Notes: generated by a model not told the origin, from the sequence alone. A DNA stretch of 6,063 nt from Alphaproteobacteria bacterium (GCA_025996655.1 BNTO01000064.1:1-6063); one strand, 5' to 3'. Positions 1 through 5,337 are shown, numbered from the stretch's first letter. Translations and numbers: made by a program.

Positions 1-132
1 AGAGAATTGGCGGACGAGAGAGCACTTAAACACAAAAGAATGAAAAGGATTTTAGAGAAAATTTCAGGGAAAAGCCGCTTCAGATTTTGTTCACGACACT
101 TTTGGTTTCGATCCTTGTTAAGGGAAGAGTAG
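1..132 (+). CDS. Possible 3' end of an unrecognised gene (partial, open at left edge)
   Basis: Frame 1 is open from the window edge to a TAG at 130-132 and gives 43 residues rich in Lys and Arg, beginning RELADERALKHKRMKRILEK. I recognise no family. The first half looks like a charged helix; the second half (FRFCSRHFWFRSLL) is odd for a soluble tail. Frame 2 is also open from the edge and ends at a TGA at 41-43 (tail HLNTKE), so it is an alternative end for a + strand gene. What supports a gene ending here is the hairpin whose left arm overlaps the TAG, a natural place for a terminator. Forty-odd open codons can occur by chance, so confidence is low. Confidence 0.25.
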   Translation, partial: RELADERALKHKRMKRILEKISGKSRFRFCSRHFWFRSLLREE

Positions 133-180
133 CAAAAAAAGGGGGAGGGGGAAATTCCCCCTTTGTTTTCGTTTGCTACT
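128..180. terminator. Long imperfect inverted repeat, probable bidirectional terminator
   Basis: AGTAGCAAA at 128-136 pairs with TTTGCTACT at 172-180. Further in, the A-run and GGGGG at 134-145 pair with CCCCCTTTGTTTT at 157-169, leaving a small bulge. An alternative short hairpin pairs the second G-run (147-151) with the C-run (157-161). Read on the minus strand, the C-runs are followed at once by seven T, which suits an intrinsic terminator for the secreted-protein gene ending at 291. Read on the plus strand, the C-run is followed by TTTGTTTT, which would suit a gene entering from the left edge. A second small hairpin, GGAAG-CCT-CTTCC at 204-216, lies between this repeat and the gene end. 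I see nothing else in 181-290. Confidence 0.6.
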
Positions 181-290
181 TGGCAGCCTCTTTTTGTGAG
201 AAAGGAAGCCTCTTCCCAAGTGGAAACTTTTTAAAAGGGGGGAACGAGTTGGTTGACAAGTTCTTAAGGGAGGTGGCCGATAGGGACTTT

Positions 291-1181
291 TCAAAACTCT
301 TCGAAATCAATTCCTGCTTTTCCTGGTTCGAACCCCAATTCCGTTATCTCTGTCAAAGCGTCGGTAAAAAGGAACCGTGTTCTGCTTACGTAAGTCTCAA
401 AACTATCAATATCGATCACTCTTGGGCATGGAGATTGAGTAATCATGCCAAGGAGAGAACTCGTCTTTTCGATAGCGCAGACTTGTTGAATCATTTCAGA
501 TGCTCGTTGATGCACGGTTTTCCTATCCGTAAAAGAGTCCCGTTCCCAATGGTCCTGGATGTTTTCGAGGTGTTGCAAAAAATTTACAAGAAGTTCTTTT
601 ACTACCTTTTCCGATCCCTGCCTTTTCAAATCGTCAATGAGCTCTTTTAGTTGTGCCTTTCTCCTCCGGATACCGTCATAGATTTTGCAATACACGTCTT
701 TTATATAAAAGACGTTACGTAAATCTTTTTCAGTGTAAGTTTTCGTATTATTAGGGAGCGATCGTATGCGCTCTCGAAGATCGGCTAAAAAAGGGTCGGA
801 ATCACGTAAAGCGTCAACATAGTCCCTCAGATCAATATCGCGTAGGATACGCCCCGTCAACTCCGCGATCTTTTTTCGGGTTTCTTGAGGCTGTTGTATC
901 ACACTACTAACATCAAGATGGTACGCTTCTTGGCGGCCCTGGCGCGGGATTCTTTCCCTCATTTTGGGGCGGTGGGTTTGTAACGAGGTTGGTTTTAGGG
1001 GCTCTGAGGCGTCGCTATTGCTTATCAGTACAGCGTTCACGTTACTACCTGGCCCTTCGTAGTGGCTGCCCTGTATCCCCGGCGTCACTGGCCGCGAACT
1101 CCACCCTTCCTCAGCTCCTCCGCACAAATTTACTAAAATCAAACTTAAAAACATTTTTCTTTTTATAACAATTTTATACAT
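291..1181 (-). CDS. Orphan secreted helical protein, unknown function
   Basis: I do not recognise a family. The protein is 296 residues from the ATG at 1179-1181. It opens with a Sec-type signal: basic MYKIVIKRK, hydrophobic FLSLILV, then NLCGGA with likely cleavage after Ala23. The Cys20 context (VNLC) is not a proper lipobox because Leu precedes the Cys. Residues about 24-85 are Pro/Gly/Ser-rich and look unstructured. From about 90 to the C-terminus it is charged and mostly helical (for example RKKIAELTGRILRDI and KVVKELLVNFLQHLENI), with three scattered Cys and an acidic end, GIDFEEF. The frame extends upstream to a TTG at 1239-1241, but that TTG is the first half of the -35 box, so the longer start is unlikely. 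A third choice is the ATG at 1152-1154, which would remove the basic n-region. No clear Shine-Dalgarno is present. It stands alone, downstream of glmS on the same strand but with its own promoter. Candidate exported or host-directed protein. Confidence 0.7.
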   Translation of the reverse strand: MYKIVIKRKMFLSLILVNLCGGAEEGWSSRPVTPGIQGSHYEGPGSNVNAVLISNSDASEPLKPTSLQTHRPKMRERIPRQGRQEAYHLDVSSVIQQPQETRKKIAELTGRILRDIDLRDYVDALRDSDPFLADLRERIRSLPNNTKTYTEKDLRNVFYIKDVYCKIYDGIRRRKAQLKELIDDLKRQGSEKVVKELLVNFLQHLENIQDHWERDSFTDRKTVHQRASEMIQQVCAIEKTSSLLGMITQSPCPRVIDIDSFETYVSRTRFLFTDALTEITELGFEPGKAGIDFEEF

Positions 1182-1212
1182 AAATAAAAACCAAAAATAC
1201 AAATAACATTCA

Positions 1213-1241
1213 TTTTTAAAACAAAGAAAAAATCTTGTCAA
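1213..1241 (-). promoter_or_regulatory. Sigma70-type promoter of the orphan secreted gene
   Basis: On the minus strand TTGACA is a perfect -35 box (1241-1236). After 17 bases comes TAAAAA (1218-1213), a 4 of 6 match to TATAAT. Transcription would start near 1206, about 25 bases before the chosen ATG at 1181. The surrounding DNA is very AT-rich, so the exact -10 is less certain than the -35. Confidence 0.55.
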
Positions 1242-1368
1242 GATATTTTTTGTACTTTAAGAGCGTTTTTTTGCAAGAAAAATTTCTCGCCTCCAAAACA
1301 CTCTTTGAAAAAAATGAAGAGCTCTTCCCCCGCCTTTGCTCACTTTAAAAGTGTAGGTTGTTTTTTAA

Positions 1369-1494
1369 AGCGTTGACAACTCCTGCCCCTTTCTTTCTAA
1401 AAAATTCCAAGCACAATGGTTGGGGCCAAAAACAGAAAAGATAAACGCAGAAGTCTTCAACAAAATACGTCGTGAAGTTGGTTACATCGAGTAA
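1369..1494 (+). pseudogene. Short coding-like fragment, possible gene remnant
   Basis: A + strand frame runs from just after a TAA at 1366-1368 to a TAA at 1492-1494 without an in-frame ATG. Its last part reads KKFQAQWLGPK then TEKINAEVFNKIRREVGYIE, which looks like the natural C-terminus of a soluble protein rather than translated spacer. I cannot name a family. It may be the surviving 3' end of a lost gene, or chance. The stop lies 28 bases from the glmS stop, in convergent orientation. Confidence 0.2.
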
Positions 1495-1518
1495 AAAGAG
1501 GCGACCAACACACCCGCC
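1493..1518 (-). terminator. Weak intrinsic terminator after glmS
   Basis: On the minus strand, four bases after the glmS stop, GGCG (1518-1515) pairs with CGCC (1503-1500) across an 11-base loop and is followed by TC and five T. The stem is only 4 bp plus a possible G-T pair. Position and T-tract support it; the stem is weak. Confidence 0.35.
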
Positions 1519-1522
1519 AAAC

Positions 1523-3373
1523 TTACTCCACCGTCACAGCTTTGGCTAAATTGCGAGGACGGTCCACGTTCCGCCCCTTTAACTTTGCGGTTTTGTACGA
1601 CACTATTTGCGCCGCAGCAACGCCATAGACAAACGCCTTAGAAAGTTCGCCTGTAGGTGGCACAAGAAAAATCTTAACCGTGCCCGCCGCCATAGCTTCG
1701 CACAACTGCTTTTGAATTTTCTCTTGACCTTGCGTGTCCGTCAAAAACAAAACGCGCCCGCCGCGCGCCATAATTTCTTGCGTGTTTGAGAGCGTTTTTT
1801 CAAACAAATCATCAAACGGCGCTAAAACAACACTCACTACGGACGCATCCATAAGGGCGATAGGCCCGTGCTTCATTTCGCCAGTAGGGTAGCCTTCTGC
1901 AAAAAGGTAAGACGTTTCCTTCAATTTCAGCGCGCCTTCGAGCGCAATAGGATAACAAAGGCCACGCCCCAAAAAAATAACAGCCGACGCGGTGGCCAGG
2001 ACTTCTGCCGCCGCGTTCATTGCATCCCCGTTGGAAAGGACGGTCCTCAGTAAGGCTGGAACATTCCGAAAATCCGCCTCAAGCGCGGAGCGATGCGCGG
2101 AACCTTGCACCGCCAAGGTTTCCAAGAGCAAACAGGCCGTAACAGCAAGTTGCGCCGTAAACGCTTTTGTTGAAATCACGCTCATCTCAGGGCCGGCGTG
2201 AAGCGGCAAAAGATCTTTTGCTTTCTTGGCCATGGTGCTGTGGAGAACATTCGTCATCACAGCCGTTTCCACCGCATGTTTCGTGGCGTATTCGAGGGCT
2301 TTAAGCGTATCAAGCGTTTCACCGGACTGCGACAAAAAAACGTAAAGGGACTTTGGGGGCAAAACGGGGCAACGGTAGCGAAACTCCGAGGCGATTTCCG
2401 CGTGCGTGGAAAGGCGCGCCCACTTTTCAAACCAATACGCTCCTACCAGCCCCGCATAAAAAGACGTCCCACACCCCACAAAATTAAGCGCGTCCTTGGC
2501 GGCCAAGCGCGCCCCCCAGTTGGCAAAAGCGCCTTGATCAAAGGCGGCGATCCTTTCTTTAATGAGGCCCGGCTGCTCATGAATTTCCTTCAACGCAAAA
2601 TCATCCGTTTCGTCACAATCATTGTCGGCGAAAACGAAAGGCTCCCAATCTTTGGCAAGGGGTACGCCCCTAGAATCGAAAAAAGAGCACTTACTTTCCG
2701 TGGGGCCTTTTTGAATCAGGCACAGCTCCCCATCTTCTAAATCCGCTTTTTCACCGATCCACGGCGCCATGGCCGCGCAATCCGACGAAACGAAAAAGCT
2801 TTTCGAAAAAGCGCCTTTCCCACGCCCCACCGTAACGGGGTTCCCGTTTTTGGCGACAATCAACTGTTGCGGGAAGTTTTTGTTGATAATCAACAGCGCA
2901 TACCCGCCCCGAACCATGTCCAAACTTTCGCGAACGGCCGTGAGGAAAGCGCGCCTCTGGCGAATTTTTTCAGAAATAAAAGGGATCAACGTTTCCGTGT
3001 CGGTCTCACTTTCCCATTTTTTTTGAGGGAAAAAGGCGCGGAGTTCGGTGTGATTTTCGAAAATGCCATTATGAACAAGGGCCGTTTCCCCGTCGGATTG
3101 CGGGTGCGCATTCGCCTCCGTTACAGCGCCGTGCGTCGCCCAGCGTGAATGCGCTATACCTATAGAGGCGTCTTGAAAAATGCCGCGAGACGCTTCCTCG
3201 AGGGCGGAGCGCAAAGACTCAATACGGCCTACCGTCCGCTCGAGGAAAAGGCCGTGCGCCCCCTCAAGGGCAACTCCGGCGGAGTCGTAGCCGCGATATT
3301 CTAGACGTTTGAGCCCCTTGAGGAGCACATCCACAAGAGGCAGATCGGAAACAACGCCAAAAATTCCGCACAT
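1523..3373 (-). CDS. glmS: Glutamine--fructose-6-phosphate aminotransferase (isomerizing)
   Basis: GlmS converts fructose-6-phosphate and glutamine to glucosamine-6-phosphate and glutamate in the cytoplasm, the first committed step to UDP-GlcNAc for peptidoglycan and LPS. The protein is 616 residues, close to the usual ~610, and appears intact. Residues 1-230 form the class II glutaminase domain: MCGIFG with the nucleophile Cys2 exposed after Met removal, HSRWATHG (75-82), HNGIFEN (101-107) and SETDTE around Asp125. Two SIS sugar-isomerase domains follow: CGTSFYAG (301-308) and SQSGET (348-353), then GRGLCYPIALEGALKLKE (469-486) and GEMKHGP with His502. The C-terminus DRPRNLAKAVTVE carries the conserved Lys611. 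The start is certain because Cys must be residue 2, yet no Shine-Dalgarno lies within 15 bases upstream. It is not beside glmU here and seems to be transcribed alone. The 5' spacer shows nothing I recognise as a glmS ribozyme. Confidence 0.97.
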   Translation of the reverse strand: MCGIFGVVSDLPLVDVLLKGLKRLEYRGYDSAGVALEGAHGLFLERTVGRIESLRSALEEASRGIFQDASIGIAHSRWATHGAVTEANAHPQSDGETALVHNGIFENHTELRAFFPQKKWESETDTETLIPFISEKIRQRRAFLTAVRESLDMVRGGYALLIINKNFPQQLIVAKNGNPVTVGRGKGAFSKSFFVSSDCAAMAPWIGEKADLEDGELCLIQKGPTESKCSFFDSRGVPLAKDWEPFVFADNDCDETDDFALKEIHEQPGLIKERIAAFDQGAFANWGARLAAKDALNFVGCGTSFYAGLVGAYWFEKWARLSTHAEIASEFRYRCPVLPPKSLYVFLSQSGETLDTLKALEYATKHAVETAVMTNVLHSTMAKKAKDLLPLHAGPEMSVISTKAFTAQLAVTACLLLETLAVQGSAHRSALEADFRNVPALLRTVLSNGDAMNAAAEVLATASAVIFLGRGLCYPIALEGALKLKETSYLFAEGYPTGEMKHGPIALMDASVVSVVLAPFDDLFEKTLSNTQEIMARGGRVLFLTDTQGQEKIQKQLCEAMAAGTVKIFLVPPTGELSKAFVYGVAAAQIVSYKTAKLKGRNVDRPRNLAKAVTVE

Positions 3374-3413
3374 AAATTTTTATAAGAGGGGGGCCCTTCT
3401 CATCCTAACATAA

Positions 3414-3442
3414 GGCTTTTTCCCGAGGCGGGATTTTTTGCC
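3414..3442 (+). terminator. Terminator-like hairpin in the glmS/USP divergent spacer
   Basis: On the plus strand TCCCG-AGG-CGGGA (3421-3433) is followed directly by six T. An outer GGC/GCC pair (3414-3416 and 3440-3442) brackets T-runs on both sides. The shape is that of a + strand intrinsic terminator, but no + strand gene lies upstream, only the antisense of glmS. On the minus strand the same bases fall in the likely glmS leader, where the hairpin is followed by A and cannot terminate. It may stop antisense or read-through transcription ahead of the USP promoter, or be a relic of an earlier gene order. Confidence 0.5.
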
Positions 3443-3501
3443 CTATTGCCACGTATTAAAATTTTCGCTAACAGAGCCAAGTCCAAATATTAAAAATAGT
3501 T

Positions 3502-3515
3502 TAGAAAATTTTCTA
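3502..3515. promoter_or_regulatory. 14-bp perfect palindrome, possible operator
   Basis: TAGAAAATTTTCTA reads the same on both strands. It lies 8 bases upstream of the proposed -35 box of the USP gene and between the divergent USP and glmS genes, a usual place for a regulator to bind. It is AT-rich in AT-rich DNA, so chance is quite possible, and no regulator gene is visible in the window. Confidence 0.25.
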
Positions 3516-3523
3516 TTAACCGT

Positions 3524-3553
3524 TTCTCATGAGGGCTCTTAATGTGTTACAAT
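3524..3553 (+). promoter_or_regulatory. Extended -10 promoter of the USP gene
   Basis: TGTTACAAT at 3545-3553 is an extended -10 (TGn followed by TACAAT, 5 of 6 to TATAAT). TTCTCA at 3524-3529, 18 bases upstream, is a weak 4 of 6 match for the -35, which is typical when the -10 is extended. Transcription would begin near 3560. That is on top of the upstream ATG at 3559 and 29 bases before the ATG at 3589, which favours the second ATG. Confidence 0.5.
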
Positions 3554-3588
3554 AAGACATGTTGCCTTCATTAACGGCTTTCAATATT

Positions 3589-5304
3589 ATGGCAAAGAAA
3601 ATTTTAATTATTTTTGTGATGTTTCCGGCGCTGGCGCTGGGTAGAAACTACCAAGATGTATTTACACAGAATTTAGCCGCGCAAAGACAACTGGCGCCTC
3701 CAGAGGCATGGTTTCAGGAGGGGAGAACGCTTGGAGACGGAACGCAGAGTACGCCCTCCATAGAAGTTTTTAGAGAAATTTCTAATCCCAACCATAGGCC
3801 TGGAAAACATGAATTCTTGGATATTCGTCATAAGCCAGAGCACAGAAATTATATTTTGTTAGAGCTTGTTGCTGACGAAATTTGGACACAAATAGAAAAT
3901 GGCGAAACACCAAACCTCAAGGATGTCATTAAGAAAGTTTTGGAAAGGTTAAAGGCGAAAGTAAAAAACAACGCGACACAAAAAACTAAAGTCGACGCAG
4001 CGGCAAGCGACATCGAAATATACGGTAACGTTCTGGGATTTAGCGAAGAACGCATCAGGGCTTTAAGAAAAGAGTTCTTGCATTTAGGAACGGAAACGAC
4101 AGAAGAAAAATTGCAAGAAGAGAAAACCTTAAGACAAGAGTCTTCACAATTAAGCCGTAAAACGAAGGAAGAACTTGAACAAGAGGATAAAGACAACCAA
4201 AAAAGATTAAAAGATGAAGCTAAAGAGACACTTGAAAGAATGTTCGAAGGGACCTCCCCTGGAAATCATGGCCTTATAAATTTGGGAACTACTTGCTATA
4301 TCAACGCCTGTCTTGAGGTATTGCATAGCATCACACAATTTAGACAACCGATATTGGATATGAAGATAGGGCGTGGCTTTGAAGATACAGACACTTACAG
4401 AAATGCCAGGAACAATTTCATAAGGAAAACGCAAACCTTGTTTCGAGAAAAGAGCGGAAGAGGAGCAAGTGAGACAACTATCAGAGCTTTCTTAGATTCT
4501 TTAGAGCCTTTTGGTTTTAAACATGAAGGACAAGCGGATACTAAGGAATTTTTTGAAAATTTTCTTATCGCTCTTGATCAGGCTCTACCTAAAGCCGTCT
4601 ACAACTCTGCTGTGAGCAATGTTTTAGTGGGGGCGGAAGCTACTGATACCAGCTGTCCGAACTGCAAAAAAATTTCCAGTCGTTATGACCTAGCTCCAGT
4701 TACTATGCTTACCGTAAAGGAAAGTCCGAAACAGTGTTTGGAACAGTGTTTGGAACAGTACACAGCACCGGGAGAGTTGGACGACAAGAATCTTTACAAG
4801 TGCTCTGGATGCCAAAGAGACGTTGCCGCTACAAAACAGACGAAGTTTTTAAGCCTTCCAGCGGTGCTATGGATACATCTGAAGCGATACAACTACGAAT
4901 TGGTTCAGGACCCTACGACAAAGGAATTTGAATGGAAAAAAAAGAAATTGCCCGGCAAAGTTTCGTTCCCTGATAAATTGGATATGTCTCACTACGTAAA
5001 GGATACCATGGGAACTCAACAAATGTATCAGATAATTGCCGTTATAATCCATTGGGGATCGATAAAATCTGGTCACTATTATGCTTATGTCCTAGATACT
5101 CAATCGGGCCTGTGGTATAAAAAAGACAACAATTCGTCGAACCCGTCACCGAATCCTCCGGACATGTACAGGTCAACAGAGGCCGGAAAACCCTCTTCCG
5201 AAAATTCGCAGTCGGACACGGGAGAGGACGCATCTTCCGTCACCCCGTATATTTTGGTCTATGGGAGGATCGACCCAGAATCTGAGAATGACCCAAAACC
5301 TTGA
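3589..5304 (+). CDS. Secreted USP-family (C19) ubiquitin hydrolase
   Basis: A eukaryotic-type cysteine protease expected to cleave ubiquitin, or a ubiquitin-like protein, from host targets. Numbering is from the ATG at 3589 (571 residues); the frame extends 10 codons up to an ATG at 3559, which sits on the inferred transcription start. Residues 1-18 are a Sec signal: MAKK, then ILIIFVMFPALALG, with likely cleavage at ALA or ALG. Residues 19-165 are an unrecognised, partly helical region; 167-221 are Glu/Lys-rich and probably a long helix or coiled coil. The USP fold spans about 228-559: Cys box GLINLGTTCY with oxyanion Asn231 and nucleophile Cys236; GQADTKEFF (314-322) in place of the QQD box; zinc pairs Cys356/359 and Cys405/408; LPAVLWIHLKRY; His box SGHYYAYV with His496; WYKKD with Asp513, 17 residues after the His as in human USP7. 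Residues 514-551 are a Ser/Pro/Asn-rich insert before the final strand TPYILVYGR. All catalytic residues are present. It stands alone, divergent from glmS and convergent with dnaK. It is AT-richer than its neighbours near the 5' end, which suggests transfer. Family call very firm; host target and export route unknown. Confidence 0.93.
   Translation: MAKKILIIFVMFPALALGRNYQDVFTQNLAAQRQLAPPEAWFQEGRTLGDGTQSTPSIEVFREISNPNHRPGKHEFLDIRHKPEHRNYILLELVADEIWTQIENGETPNLKDVIKKVLERLKAKVKNNATQKTKVDAAASDIEIYGNVLGFSEERIRALRKEFLHLGTETTEEKLQEEKTLRQESSQLSRKTKEELEQEDKDNQKRLKDEAKETLERMFEGTSPGNHGLINLGTTCYINACLEVLHSITQFRQPILDMKIGRGFEDTDTYRNARNNFIRKTQTLFREKSGRGASETTIRAFLDSLEPFGFKHEGQADTKEFFENFLIALDQALPKAVYNSAVSNVLVGAEATDTSCPNCKKISSRYDLAPVTMLTVKESPKQCLEQCLEQYTAPGELDDKNLYKCSGCQRDVAATKQTKFLSLPAVLWIHLKRYNYELVQDPTTKEFEWKKKKLPGKVSFPDKLDMSHYVKDTMGTQQMYQIIAVIIHWGSIKSGHYYAYVLDTQSGLWYKKDNNSSNPSPNPPDMYRSTEAGKPSSENSQSDTGEDASSVTPYILVYGRIDPESENDPKP
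4732..4759 (+). repeat. 12-bp tandem duplication inside the USP gene
   Basis: The unit CAGTGTTTGGAA occurs at 4732-4743 and again at 4744-4755, and the next four bases (CAGT) begin a third copy. It is in frame and doubles the residues QCLE (382-389). It lies just before the YTAPGELDDKNLYKC stretch, which normally follows a single copy of such a helix in USPs. The exact repeat suggests a recent slippage event that kept the frame. Confidence 0.85.
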
Positions 5305-5337
5305 GGGCTGCTGCGCCCGAGGCGCTTCAGCCTTTTT
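5305..5337 (+). terminator. Strong intrinsic terminator of the USP gene
   Basis: Immediately after the TGA at 5302-5304, GGCTG (5306-5310) and GCGCC (5313-5317) pair with GGCGC (5321-5325) and CAGCC (5328-5332) across the loop CGA. There is one 2x2 internal mismatch, and five T follow. The stem may also help end dnaK transcription from the other side, though that orientation lacks an immediate T-run. Confidence 0.85.

Larger units (their letters stand above)
1182..1522. other. AT-rich spacer between the secreted gene and the glmS 3' end
   Basis: This 341-base spacer has no convincing full gene. From low to high coordinate it holds the minus-strand promoter (1213-1241); an imperfect inverted repeat with 8-base arms, GCAAGAAA and TTTCTCGC (1273-1290); a perfect 12-bp palindrome GAAGAGCTCTTC (1316-1327); the palindrome CACTTT-A-AAAGTG (1341-1353); a + strand TTGACA at 1373-1378 with a weak TCTAAA 17 bases on; a short coding-like + strand frame (1369-1494); and a weak glmS terminator (1493-1518). 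On the minus strand the 12-bp palindrome is followed by A and then seven T (1315-1308), so it could act as a second, weak terminator for glmS. Confidence 0.5.

Noticed and set aside
253..285. + strand TTGACA with a downstream AGGGAGG motif
   Set aside because: No reasonable -10 box at 17 bases (GCCGAT), and no start codon at a proper distance after the purine-rich stretch.
325..345. GGTTCGAACC, resembling a tRNA T-arm and possible integration site
   Set aside because: It lies inside the secreted gene (encoding LGFEPG). No acceptor stem, anticodon arm or CCA context surrounds it.
87..650. + strand 187-residue reading frame starting at a TTG
   Set aside because: It runs through the terminator-like repeat and antisense to the secreted gene, has a Phe-rich, unstructured composition and no domain. 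The minus-strand gene has a promoter and signal peptide, so this is a shadow.
1314..1376. 20-codon + strand frame starting at the ATG at 1314
   Set aside because: Too short, no ribosome site, and it overlaps the palindromes; nothing supports translation.
2198..2740. + strand 180-residue frame inside glmS
   Set aside because: Antisense to a fully conserved glmS; the composition is Arg/Lys-rich with no motif.
3374..3558. Possible glmS ribozyme or riboswitch in the glmS leader
   Set aside because: The glmS ribozyme is a Firmicutes-type element with a conserved core that I cannot find here; the spacer is AT-rich and shows only one simple hairpin.
3849..4196. - strand 115-residue frame inside the USP gene
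   Set aside because: Ser/Leu/Phe-rich complement of the Glu/Lys-rich region of the USP; a shadow.
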